From positions 248,001 to 312,000 of the forward strand of contig NZ_JANPLK010000059.1 of NCBI RefSeq assembly GCF_031426495.1: a stretch of 64,000 nucleotides of DNA, written 5' to 3'. Source of the stretch: Gemmatimonas sp. (GTDB lineage: Bacteria; Gemmatimonadota; Gemmatimonadetes; Gemmatimonadales; Gemmatimonadaceae). The notes beneath the pieces are model-generated. The model was given only the letters and a program-made list of their open reading frames with translations. It did no database searches and was not told the origin of the DNA. The stretch's first letter is position 1; the number at the start of each line of letters is the position of its first letter. Positions 8,162 through 16,835 of this stretch are shown piece by piece. A program made the position numbers and the translations under genes.

Positions 8162-10812
8162 AAAAGCCGCCCAAGCATCTCCACAAACTCGGAGCGATAG
8201 CCGCCGTCGTCTTCTCCGCGCGCCGCTGTCGCCATGTCGAGGGACGAGCGCAGGGTCGCCGTGCCTTTGTGCTCGGAGTTGCGCAGCACCATGCCGAACG
8301 CGGCCACTGATGCGGCGAAGCGGAAGTCGTTGGAGGCACTGCCATTGCGGCCATCGATCACGGGCTGCGTGACTTGCTTGCTGGTGTTCTCGCCCGGTGT
8401 CTTGTAGCGCATGCGGACAAACATCAGTTCGTTCTTCGCCGCGTTGCTGCGTGGTGCCTCGGTGGCGGGCACTTGGTATCGCAGCGAATCCTGTTCACGC
8501 AGGGTTATGGTGCCGGTCACGCCGGTCGGCACCACTTCGAAGAGTGCGGTGACCGAGTGTCCCGCGCCCATGTCGCCGGCGTCCTTCTTGTCGTCGGTGA
8601 AATCTTCCGTGGCGAGCACGCGGTCCTCGTAGCCGATCAAGCGATATGCACTGACCGCCGCCGGATTGAATTCCACCTGCAGCTTCACGTCGTTCGCGAC
8701 AGTGACCAGCGTGGCGCCCATCTCTTTCACCAATACCTTGCGTGCTTCGGCGATGTCGTCCACGTACGCGTAGTTGCCGTTACCGCGCTTGGCGAGCTTC
8801 TCCATTTTCGCGTCCTGGTAGTTGCCCTGACCGAAGCCGAGTATGGTGAGGTACGTGCCCTCGGTCCGCTTGCTTTCGATCAGACGCTCCATGTCGCCAT
8901 CGCTGCTGACGCCCACGTTGAAGTCACCGTCGGTGGCCAAGATCACGCGGTTGTTGCCGTTGGGCTTGAAGTGTTCGCGGGCCGTGCGATAGGCCAGTTC
9001 AATGCCGGCGCCACCGGCGGTGGAACCACCAGCTTCGAGTCGATCAATCGCGGCGGAAATCGTCGCCTTCTCTTCGCCGCTGGTACTCGGGAGCACGAGT
9101 CCGGCCGCGCCGGCGTACACCACCAGCGCCACGTAATCCTGCGGTCGCAGCTGATCCACCAACAAGCGCAGCGACGACTTCACCAACGGCAGCTTGTTCC
9201 ACTGGTTCATAGAGCCCGACACGTCGATCAGGAACACCAGGTTGCTGGGCGGCAGCGCGGCCGTCTCGATGCGACGCGCCTGGAGGGCGACGCGCACGAG
9301 GCGATGCTTCGGTTGCCACGGTGCGGCCATCGTCTCGGTGGTGATCGATACCGGTGCGTCACCGCGCGGCGACGGCAGATCGTACGGGAAGTAGTTGATC
9401 AGCTCCTCGATCCGTACCGCGTCGGGCGGCGGCGTCTGCCCCTGTGAAATGAAGCGGCGCACGTTGCTATATGAGGCGCGATCGACGTCGACGGAGAATG
9501 TGGAACGTGGATGCACCGACACCGCGAGGAACGGATTGTCGTCGATCTTGTCGTACTGTTCGCGATTGCCACCGCCGTCGCGCCGCGGGTAGTCACGCGG
9601 ACGGACGGTCGACGGTGACACGGGAGCAGCCACGCCGCGTGCGATGCCGCCGGCGACGCCACGTCCGCTGAAGTCCTGCACGGCGGGCGCGCTGGCGGCG
9701 GCCGCCATGACGTTCTGCCGAGCCGTCGCACGCTTCTCGCGACGCGCATCCTGCTCCGAGACGACGACTTGGTTCAGCGCCATCACCGCCGTCGACATCA
9801 TCTGGTCCATCGCGATCGTATCGCCCGATACCGCGCGGATGACGGTCGCCGCGTTGTAGCCTATCCGACGATACATGACCCGAATCGAGCTGCTCGGCGT
9901 GACGCCGGCGATCTGCAGCGAATACGCACCGCTGAGCGAGGTCGTGGTGGTGCGAGCTGGTACGGTACTCGCGACGACGCTCGCCTGAATTTGCACACCC
10001 TCGATCGGACGTTGTGTGCTCCCGTCGCGAACGATGCCGCGAACCGTCACGATCCCGGGAACCGGCGCCACGGCTGACGTCATCGAGGATGCCATCGCCG
10101 CCATGCTGCGACCACCCACCAACGGCTCCGGCGCCACGACCACCTCGGCCGCCTTCTCCGCTGATGCCACGCTCTCGCGCTTCGCAGCCACGTCGGCCTG
10201 CGGTGGCGCCGCCTGTGCTTTGGCCGCGGGTGACGATGCCGCGAGTGTCGCGGCCACAGGGGCCGTAGGCACGGGAGAGGCTGCCGCTGCCGCCGGTGCC
10301 GCGGCCACCACCATCGACTCCGCCACTGTCGGCGCGCCGGTAGACTCAGGGGCAGGCTCCACCACGGGCGCCCGCGACATCACCCACGTCGTACCGCCCG
10401 CCATCAACGCCAACACCGCCGCCACCCGAAACGCCGGCCGCGTGAACCACGCCTGCGCGGCCCTCTGTTCTGCGCGCGTGCGTACATCAGCCCGCGCCAC
10501 GATCGCGGCTGCTACCTTCGCGGTATCCGCCGGCGACACCACACCAATCGGTGCGTCGTCGAGCGCACCCAGAATGCGTGACGCTGCCGCCGTGTATCCG
10601 CGCAGCGTCGCGACGTCGCCCTGGCACACCGCGCAGCCATCCACATGCGCCTGTACCTGCGCGGCAATCGCCACGTCGAACGCATCGTCCGCCCACGTCT
10701 GCAGCGATCCTTCGTCGGGGTGTCCCGCGTCGGTCCAGACGATCGCCAGTGTGTCGTGTGACGATCCACCGTCGGGCGTCAGTCCGCTGTCCGTCCTCTC
10801 GTTATGCGACAT
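8143..10812 (-). CDS. anti-sigma zinc-finger / carboxypeptidase-regulatory / VWA fusion protein
   Basis: The 889-residue protein starts at ATG 10812 behind GGAGGAG. Order: a ZAS-type zinc finger (His56, Cys60, Cys63 in HVDGCAVC); a TM helix near 130 (VAAVLALMAGGTTWVM); an Ala/Pro-rich linker; a carboxypeptidase-regulatory-like domain (VTVRGIVRDGSTQRPIEGV); then a YfbK-type VWA module with a DVSGSM MIDAS motif and ATDGDFNVG. The start overlaps the end of the sigma-factor gene by 11 bp, so the zinc finger probably binds that sigma factor in the cytoplasm while the VWA part lies outside the membrane. The C-terminal residues NSERR and the stop lie within the repeat element at 7927-8161. Confidence 0.85.
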   Translation of the reverse strand: MSHNERTDSGLTPDGGSSHDTLAIVWTDAGHPDEGSLQTWADDAFDVAIAAQVQAHVDGCAVCQGDVATLRGYTAAASRILGALDDAPIGVVSPADTAKVAAAIVARADVRTRAEQRAAQAWFTRPAFRVAAVLALMAGGTTWVMSRAPVVEPAPESTGAPTVAESMVVAAAPAAAAASPVPTAPVAATLAASSPAAKAQAAPPQADVAAKRESVASAEKAAEVVVAPEPLVGGRSMAAMASSMTSAVAPVPGIVTVRGIVRDGSTQRPIEGVQIQASVVASTVPARTTTTSLSGAYSLQIAGVTPSSSIRVMYRRIGYNAATVIRAVSGDTIAMDQMMSTAVMALNQVVVSEQDARREKRATARQNVMAAAASAPAVQDFSGRGVAGGIARGVAAPVSPSTVRPRDYPRRDGGGNREQYDKIDDNPFLAVSVHPRSTFSVDVDRASYSNVRRFISQGQTPPPDAVRIEELINYFPYDLPSPRGDAPVSITTETMAAPWQPKHRLVRVALQARRIETAALPPSNLVFLIDVSGSMNQWNKLPLVKSSLRLLVDQLRPQDYVALVVYAGAAGLVLPSTSGEEKATISAAIDRLEAGGSTAGGAGIELAYRTAREHFKPNGNNRVILATDGDFNVGVSSDGDMERLIESKRTEGTYLTILGFGQGNYQDAKMEKLAKRGNGNYAYVDDIAEARKVLVKEMGATLVTVANDVKLQVEFNPAAVSAYRLIGYEDRVLATEDFTDDKKDAGDMGAGHSVTALFEVVPTGVTGTITLREQDSLRYQVPATEAPRSNAAKNELMFVRMRYKTPGENTSKQVTQPVIDGRNGSASNDFRFAASVAAFGMVLRNSEHKGTATLRSSLDMATAARGEDDGGYRSEFVEMLGRLLNSERR

Positions 10813-11335
10813 CGACTCCTCCCTGTGCGTCGCGCTCGCGAACGAGCGACTCGTAGATGTCCACCAGGCGGCGTCGGGCGCGCGAGAGCGTCGTGCCCAC
10901 GGATCCCACCGACAGGCCAAGCGTGGCGGCAATTTCGTGATAGTCGAGTCCTTCTTCGCGCAGCAGCAACGCCGCGCGGTCTTTCTCGCCGAGGGCATCG
11001 ATGGCCGATCGTGCGAACGCCTGCTCGCGCAGCTGATCCTGCTGCTGCTCGCGCGTGATCGATTCGTGCTCGATCGTCAGCGTCTGCGATTCGTCGGCCC
11101 GCAATGCTTCGAGATGGCGACGGCGTCGTACGTCACGCCGCCCTTCGTCGCGGACCAGGTTCGTGGCCACGGAAAAGAGCCACGAGCGTTCATTCGTGAG
11201 CGGCAAATGCCGCATGGCGCGGAGAAAGGTCTCCTGCGCGAGTTCGTCGGCGAGATCACGATCGCCCAGTCGTCGCGCGAGGTAGCGCACGATCGGCTGG
11301 TGATAGTCGCGGAACAGTCGGTCGATGTCGTCCAT
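10802..11335 (-). CDS. ECF-type RNA polymerase sigma factor
   Basis: From ATG 11335 (MDDIDRLFRDYHQ) the product is 177 residues. Region 2 is seen as LADELAQETFLRAMRHL and WLFSVATNLVRDEGRR. Region 4 is seen as ALGEKDRAALLLREEGLDYHEIAATLGLSVGSVGTTLSRARRRL, an intact helix-turn-helix for -35 recognition. The TAA stop lies inside the first codons of the downstream anti-sigma/VWA gene, the usual arrangement for a sigma factor and its translationally coupled regulator. An in-frame ATG at 11392 exists but would put a Pro/Arg-rich stretch before region 2. The target promoters cannot be read from this window. Confidence 0.9.
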   Translation of the reverse strand: MDDIDRLFRDYHQPIVRYLARRLGDRDLADELAQETFLRAMRHLPLTNERSWLFSVATNLVRDEGRRDVRRRRHLEALRADESQTLTIEHESITREQQQDQLREQAFARSAIDALGEKDRAALLLREEGLDYHEIAATLGLSVGSVGTTLSRARRRLVDIYESLVRERDAQGGVDVA

Positions 11336-11433
11336 CGCCTCGGGAGCTGGGGGTTCACGAGTTGGACGCCGGTGCGGCAAAAACTTGCACACGCCCGGTC
11401 AGGAGCCGGACCGACCCGGTGCTAGTTCCGCTG

Positions 11434-14304
11434 CTAGCCCCGCTTCTGCTCCAGTCGCGCGATGCGCTCCCTCACGTCCTGTACCACCGGCTGCAGCGTG
11501 GGGTCCGCGTCCTTCCACAGTTCCACGAAGTCGCGATAGCGGCGGACGGCCTGCGCCACGTTGCCGCGCTCCTCGTACAGCTCACCCAGTCGCTTCAGGG
11601 CGCGGGCGCGCTCGAACACGTCTTCCCCCCAGCGATTCTCCGGGTCGTGACTCGCCAGCATACGCTCGTAGATCGCCACCACGGAATCGCGCTGGCCGAG
11701 CGCGTCGTAAGAGCGGGCCAACGCGCCGGAGCCGCAGATGACGCAAAACATCTCGGCGCCGACCAAGCGGCGGAACGCCCGCACGGCATCGGCTGGCCGA
11801 CCTTCCGCCAGCGCGATCTCGCCGCTGATCCAGAGACGCCAGGTGGTATCACGCGGCAGCAACGGCTCCGCCGAGGCCAGCAACCGTCGCGCCTGCGCCA
11901 CGTTGCCCGCTCGCGCATGCGCAAACGCCCGATACAACGTCTTCTGGTCCTCCAGCGGCGTCTTTGAACGCGCAATCGCGGCATCCAGCTTGGCCAGACG
12001 CGTCCGAGCACCCACGCTGTCGTCGAGCGCCACGATGCGCGCTTCGGCGATGTTGGCCTCTCCCTCGAACAGCGCGGACGGATCGACCTTCGCGGCCATC
12101 GCCTCGAGCAACCCGGTGATGTCCCGCTCCGCCGCGCTGAGTTGCCCGCGCATCAACTGCAGCCGGAACCGCTGTGAACTCACAGGTCCTGCAATGTCGA
12201 TGTCGGGCTTGGTGGTGAGAATACTGTCGAGCCGTTTCGCCACCGACGTGTACTCGCCCGCTGACACCGCGCGGTCATTCGCCACCACGATCGGTGTGCG
12301 TGGCGAGGGCACGCTCGACATCGTGCGCCGGAGCGAATCCACCAGGGCCGCATCGCCACGCGCGAGCGCGGCGTCGTACAACATTTCCCACGGTGCGACG
12401 GCGCCCGGACGGCTGGCGATCGCGGCGCGCAGCAGTGGCTCCGCCTCGGCGTAACGCCCGCGTCCGATCATCAACCGGCCCAGGTTGTTCAGCGCCGCAT
12501 AGTTCGTGGGTTCGATCGCCAGCAGCGCCTTGTGCGCCGCCATCTCCTCCGTGAATTCCCCACGCGACGAGTGATAGCGCGACTCGATCTTGAGCCGTTC
12601 GACCGGGGGCAGTTTGCTGCGCAAGTTGAACGCCCGGAGCACGGCGCGATCACGATCGGCGCGCCGCACGCCCATGTTGCTAAGCGTCGTCGAGAGTCCG
12701 CTCCACGCACTGGCAAAGGTACTGTCGATCTGCAGCGCCTTCTCGTATTGCTGCGAGCCGAGAAACTGTTCGCCGTTACGCATGTACTCCGTGGCCGCCG
12801 AGTAGGCCACCAGCGCCTCGATCGACGACGTCGTCACCGACGGCAGCGCGGGGCTGGCCTTCAACGACGCCACCGACTCACCGGCCTGCTCACGCAGCGC
12901 CTTCGACAACCGGTCGATCGCGTCGAGCAGTTCCGACGACGACTTCGCGGTTTCCCGCAGCGCGGCCACTTCGCTGCCATCGGCCACACTCACCAGTCGT
13001 GCGGTCAACGCGTACCCGGAACCCAGCGGCCGCAGCGCGCCGGTCACGAAGGCCTTCGCACCGGTGCGTCTGCCCAAGTCGCGCGCCAGACTGTCGGTCA
13101 GCTCGGCATCCGCGGCCACGCGCATCGTCTGCAGCGTGCTCGCCACCAGCTGCGGCTCGGCCACGCGTAGCTTCGGCGACTGCTGTAAGTCGATGCGCAG
13201 CGCTTCGGTCACGGCGCGCGAGTAGGACGAATCCTTCGCCTCGTGCGCGAACGACGCGACGACGAGGAGATCGCGCTCCACCGGAACGCCGGCCGAGCCA
13301 GTGGAACCACCTTTGATCAACAGCCACGTGGCCGCACCCGCCGCCGCCAGGGCTACGCCGAGGAACGCGAGGCCACGGCCACGCGACGTCGGGCGCGCAC
13401 CCGGTGCGGCACCTGCGCCAGTGGTTTGCGAGGCAGGCGTCGTGACACCACCGGCCGTGTCGATCGCGTCCAGCGCTTCCAGCACCGCGTCCGCCGAGGC
13501 CGGGCGATCACTCACCTCTTTCGCCAGACACCGCATGAGCAGCGCATCGATCGTCGGCGGCAAGTCCGCGCGCAGTGTTCGAGGCGAGGCCGGCATGGTC
13601 TGCACCTGCGACGCGAGTGCGCGCGCCGGCGTCATCCCGCCGAACGGAGAATTCCCCGTGAGCATCTCGTACGCTACAAGCGCGGTGGAGTACACGTCCG
13701 CTCGCGGATCGATCTCCGTCATGCCCGCCGCCTGCTCAGGCGCCATGTACGCCGGCGTGCCCACCACGAAGCCGATGCCGGTGAGTGCGGCCGATCCACC
13801 ATCGGTACTGGTGGCCGATGCCACGGCTTTTGCGATACCGAAGTCGGTCACGACGGCATGACGACCACTCAGCAACACGTTGTCTGGCTTGATGTCGCGG
13901 TGCACCACGCCGGCCTTGTGGGCGTACGACAGCGCGTCGAGCATGTCACGCCACACGGTCACGGCTTCGCGCACGCTCATGGGGCCCGCGCTCATCCGAC
14001 CGCGCAGTGTATCGCCGTCGACATACGGCATCGAGTACCACAGTGTGTCCGCATCTTCGCCGGTAGCAAGCACCGGCACGATATGTGGGTGCTGCAACCG
14101 CGCGACGAACTGCACTTCACGACGGAACCGGTCGGTGTTCACCGTCGCTGCCATATCCGGCGGCAGCACTTTCAACACGACGCGCCGGCCGAGCGCGAGC
14201 TCCTCCGCCACGAACACGCGACTCATGCCACCGCCTCCGAGCTCCCGCTCGATACGATAGCGGTCGCCCAGCTGGGCCCGGAGGTCGACTAGCAAATCGC
14301 TCAT
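11434..14304 (-). CDS. membrane Ser/Thr protein kinase with C-terminal TPR region
   Basis: The 956-residue protein (start MSDLLVDLRAQLGDRY; MAMSDLL at 14310 is an alternative) has an N-terminal Hanks-type kinase: glycine loop LGGGGMSRVF, Lys in VVLKVLPP, HRDIKPDNVLL, DFGIAKA and APEQAAG. A single TM helix near residue 330 (FLGVALAAAGAATWLLI) leads to an external region. That has a first globular part (VASFAHEAKDSSYSRAVTEAL to GALRPLGSGYALTARLV) and then several TPR-like helix pairs (ALNNLGRLMIGRGRYAEAEPLL, SYDALGQRDSVVAIYERML, LGELYEERGNVAQAVRRY). All kinase motifs look active. It lies 98 bp upstream of the sigma gene on the same strand and may respond to envelope signals. Confidence 0.9.
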   Translation of the reverse strand: MSDLLVDLRAQLGDRYRIERELGGGGMSRVFVAEELALGRRVVLKVLPPDMAATVNTDRFRREVQFVARLQHPHIVPVLATGEDADTLWYSMPYVDGDTLRGRMSAGPMSVREAVTVWRDMLDALSYAHKAGVVHRDIKPDNVLLSGRHAVVTDFGIAKAVASATSTDGGSAALTGIGFVVGTPAYMAPEQAAGMTEIDPRADVYSTALVAYEMLTGNSPFGGMTPARALASQVQTMPASPRTLRADLPPTIDALLMRCLAKEVSDRPASADAVLEALDAIDTAGGVTTPASQTTGAGAAPGARPTSRGRGLAFLGVALAAAGAATWLLIKGGSTGSAGVPVERDLLVVASFAHEAKDSSYSRAVTEALRIDLQQSPKLRVAEPQLVASTLQTMRVAADAELTDSLARDLGRRTGAKAFVTGALRPLGSGYALTARLVSVADGSEVAALRETAKSSSELLDAIDRLSKALREQAGESVASLKASPALPSVTTSSIEALVAYSAATEYMRNGEQFLGSQQYEKALQIDSTFASAWSGLSTTLSNMGVRRADRDRAVLRAFNLRSKLPPVERLKIESRYHSSRGEFTEEMAAHKALLAIEPTNYAALNNLGRLMIGRGRYAEAEPLLRAAIASRPGAVAPWEMLYDAALARGDAALVDSLRRTMSSVPSPRTPIVVANDRAVSAGEYTSVAKRLDSILTTKPDIDIAGPVSSQRFRLQLMRGQLSAAERDITGLLEAMAAKVDPSALFEGEANIAEARIVALDDSVGARTRLAKLDAAIARSKTPLEDQKTLYRAFAHARAGNVAQARRLLASAEPLLPRDTTWRLWISGEIALAEGRPADAVRAFRRLVGAEMFCVICGSGALARSYDALGQRDSVVAIYERMLASHDPENRWGEDVFERARALKRLGELYEERGNVAQAVRRYRDFVELWKDADPTLQPVVQDVRERIARLEQKRG

Positions 14305-14359
14305 GGCCATAAAATAACGCCCGAACGACCGCGCCACGCGCTCAGGCTACGCGCCCTTG

Positions 14360-15589
14360 TTACGCGCCCTTGGCCCGGTAGCGCTCCAACCATGCCGTTG
14401 ACCAGCTCTCGAACCGCTCGTCCCTGATCGCGGCACGGATCTGCTCCATCAGCCGCAACAGAAACGTCAGGTTGTGCAGCGCGAGCAGGCGCTGTCCCAA
14501 CGGCTCTTCGTTGGCGTGCAGGTGCCGCAGATAGGCGCGATCGTAGTCGGTGCAGGCCGGGCAGGGGCATGCATCGGTGAGCGGCCGGCGGTCGGTGCGA
14601 TGGCTGCTCTTTCGGATCGAGACTTTGCCGTCTTCGGTGAACACGGTGCCGTGCCGCCCCATCTTCGTTGGGGCCACGCAGTCGAACAGGTCCATGCCAC
14701 GCCGCACGGCTTCGATCAGGTCGTCGGGGAAGCCGACGCCCATGAGGTAGCGCGGCTTGTCGCGCGGCAGCAGCGGCGCGCACGTATCGAACGTGGCGTA
14801 CATGAGCGGCTTGGCTTCGCCCACGGACAATCCGCCCATGGCGATGCCGGCCCAGTCGCCCGTTTGCAGAATGCCGTTGATGGACGCCGTGCGCAGGTCG
14901 TCGCTGGTGCCGCCTTGAATGATCGGGAACAGCGCCTGTGGTGGCGCCATGCGCTCCTGTTCCGCGTCGCCGCCGTACATCGCCGGCGCGCCGTCAGGTA
15001 CGGCGAACGGTGTGGCGGGCTCGCGCCCTTCGCGCTCGAGGCGGTCAAACTCGATCCGACAGCGCTCGAGCCAGCGCAGGCTGCGCTCCATCGCCGCCCG
15101 CGACGCCTCATGCTCGGCGCCACCTTCGATCAATTCGTCGAGCTGCATGATCACATCGGCGCCAAGATTGCGCTCGATCTGCATCACGCGCTCCGGCGTG
15201 TAATTGTGGCGCGAGCCGTCGACGATGCTCTTGAACGTTACGCCCTCTTCACGCACCTGCCGGAACTTGGCCAGCGAGAACACCTGATAGCCGCCGGAAT
15301 CAGTGAGCATCGGGCCGCTGAAGCGCGAGAATGCGTGTAGTCCCCCCAGCGCGCGCACCATGCGGTCGCCCGGGTTGAGATACAGGTGGTACGCATTGGC
15401 GAGGAGCATCTGCGTCCCCATCGCGCGCATCTCGCGCATGTCGATGCCGCGCACGGCGGCGCGGGTTCCGACCGGCATGAACTCGGGCGTCTGTACCACG
15501 CCGTGCGGTGTCGTGAACCAGCCCAGCCGTGCCCCTTCGCGATCGTGCGACGCGCGGAACGAGAACTCCGGTGAACTCGTGATGCTCAC
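14360..15589 (-). CDS. tgt: queuine/preQ1 tRNA-ribosyltransferase (tRNA-guanine transglycosylase)
   Basis: The 409-residue enzyme exchanges guanine 34 of GUN-anticodon tRNAs for preQ1 during queuosine synthesis. Visible motifs: the proton-handling Asp in MLTDSGGYQVFSL; IIQGG; the substrate loop MGGLSVGE; the nucleophile region DCVAPT with the expected nucleophilic Asp at 303; and the zinc site CPCPACTDYDRAYLRHL with a later His. Its ATG overlaps the stop of the HD hydrolase gene by 4 bp (ATGA). It is somewhat longer than the 375-residue enterobacterial enzyme because of insertions around residues 185-215. It is last in the VTT-HD-tgt operon. Confidence 0.95.
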   Translation of the reverse strand: MSITSSPEFSFRASHDREGARLGWFTTPHGVVQTPEFMPVGTRAAVRGIDMREMRAMGTQMLLANAYHLYLNPGDRMVRALGGLHAFSRFSGPMLTDSGGYQVFSLAKFRQVREEGVTFKSIVDGSRHNYTPERVMQIERNLGADVIMQLDELIEGGAEHEASRAAMERSLRWLERCRIEFDRLEREGREPATPFAVPDGAPAMYGGDAEQERMAPPQALFPIIQGGTSDDLRTASINGILQTGDWAGIAMGGLSVGEAKPLMYATFDTCAPLLPRDKPRYLMGVGFPDDLIEAVRRGMDLFDCVAPTKMGRHGTVFTEDGKVSIRKSSHRTDRRPLTDACPCPACTDYDRAYLRHLHANEEPLGQRLLALHNLTFLLRLMEQIRAAIRDERFESWSTAWLERYRAKGA

Positions 15590-16212
15590 GAGGCCTCGCC
15601 GGACACGGATCGTCGCGTCGCCACCTGCTCACGCGCGCGCTCGTGTGTCTCCGCATCCAGAACGCCGCGCAGCGCGGCAAGCACCGGATGATCCCGCGTG
15701 TACGCCGCGCCGTACCCGATGTTGAACAGAAAGTCGAAGTCCGCCGGCATCACACCCTGATTGTGCTGCAGGATCGTCTCGAGCTTGTCGAGGCCCTTGG
15801 CCAGTTTGGCTTCGGGGCTCGCCGCCGCTTCGTACTCATCCCACAGCGCCACGAGATCCGCCCGCACGGCGTCCGGCAATGGCTGCACCAGTTGCACCAG
15901 GTCCGCGCGCTCCTGCTCGGCCTTGTTCGGCAGCGACGCCTGCAGCGCGGCCGAGATGTCGCCACTGATCGCCTCGCCAAGATCATGCACGAGGCACATG
16001 CGCAGCAGCTTGCCCACGTCGATGCCCGGGAAGTGCTGTGCCAGCACCAACGCCATGAGGCAGAGCCGCCACGTGTGCGCGGCCACCGTTTCCTGTTGGC
16101 CGTTCGATGTCCACGACGTCCGCGTCATGTACTTCAGCGACTCGGCCGCTCGCAGAAACGCGAGCGTGCCCTGCAAATCGGCGCCCAGTGGCGACGCGGG
16201 AGCTTCACTCAT
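15586..16212 (-). CDS. HD-domain phosphohydrolase (YfbR/HDDC2-like 5'-nucleotidase)
   Basis: The 208-residue protein has the HD metal-binding set: His in AAHTWRL, the HD pair in CLVHDLGEA, the nearby GDI segment, and a downstream Asp in KGLDKLETILQHNQ. This arrangement matches the HDDC2/YfbR group, which dephosphorylates deoxynucleoside 5'-monophosphates. The gene overlaps both neighbours by 4 bp, so it should be translated with VTT upstream and tgt downstream. The C-terminus is charged and probably disordered. The exact substrate is inferred from the family only. Confidence 0.82.
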   Translation of the reverse strand: MSEAPASPLGADLQGTLAFLRAAESLKYMTRTSWTSNGQQETVAAHTWRLCLMALVLAQHFPGIDVGKLLRMCLVHDLGEAISGDISAALQASLPNKAEQERADLVQLVQPLPDAVRADLVALWDEYEAAASPEAKLAKGLDKLETILQHNQGVMPADFDFLFNIGYGAAYTRDHPVLAALRGVLDAETHERAREQVATRRSVSGEAS

Positions 16213-16784
16213 GACGGCTTGGTTGACGACGAATCAGGAGGCGCGATGGGCGTGTGCTTGGTGAACTTCGACACCGCGTCGGCCCCACCGTGACGCACGA
16301 GCCACGCGAACAGCAATGTGCGCGAGAGACGCCCGGCGGCGAGTGCCAGCAGGAACTCCAAAAACGGTACACCGGCCGCGCCTGACGCGATGCTCGTGAG
16401 CTTGGTCGACAGCGGGGACATCGTACTGGCAAAGATCGCCCAGCCACCGTATTGCGCGATGGTGCCGCGGTACTCGGTGATCGACTCGGGGGTGAGCGCG
16501 AAGTAGCGCGACACCGGTCCCTCGAGCCACGACAGCGCCTCGGCACCGGCGAAGTACAGCGCGATGCTGCCGATCAACGTGCCGGCGGTGGCGATCAGGG
16601 CGTAGCGATAGGCGCGTTCCGGACGCGCGAGTGCCAACGGGAGGAAGAACAGGTCCGCGAAACCGGGGAAGACGCAGCCCTGCAGCAGTCCCCATCCGAA
16701 TACCACGCTGTTCGACCATCCCGCATCAGCCCAGTGCTCGAGGCGCGCGTGCGTGCGCGCCAGCCAGGTCGACTCGCGTGACAT
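16209..16784 (-). CDS. VTT/DedA-like membrane protein (YqaA type)
   Basis: From ATG 16784 the product is 191 residues with an N-terminal amphipathic part, then hydrophobic segments (SVVFGWGLLQGCVFPG, ALIATAGTLIGSIALYF, TKLTSIASGAAGVPFLEFLLALAAGRLSRTLLFAWLV). The G-R-x-x-R near the last segment and the FxGxx-F re-entrant pattern are typical of the SNARE-assoc/VTT superfamily, whose members move lipids across membranes. It is the first gene of the operon and overlaps the HD gene by 4 bp (ATGA). A much longer upstream reading frame on this strand is antisense to the phosphodiester glycosidase gene and was not used. Confidence 0.75.
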   Translation of the reverse strand: MSRESTWLARTHARLEHWADAGWSNSVVFGWGLLQGCVFPGFADLFFLPLALARPERAYRYALIATAGTLIGSIALYFAGAEALSWLEGPVSRYFALTPESITEYRGTIAQYGGWAIFASTMSPLSTKLTSIASGAAGVPFLEFLLALAAGRLSRTLLFAWLVRHGGADAVSKFTKHTPIAPPDSSSTKPS

Positions 16785-16835
16785 AACGGGAATGATAACA
16801 GCGCAGACCGCGGGGTCGGCACGCATATTCCGCGC

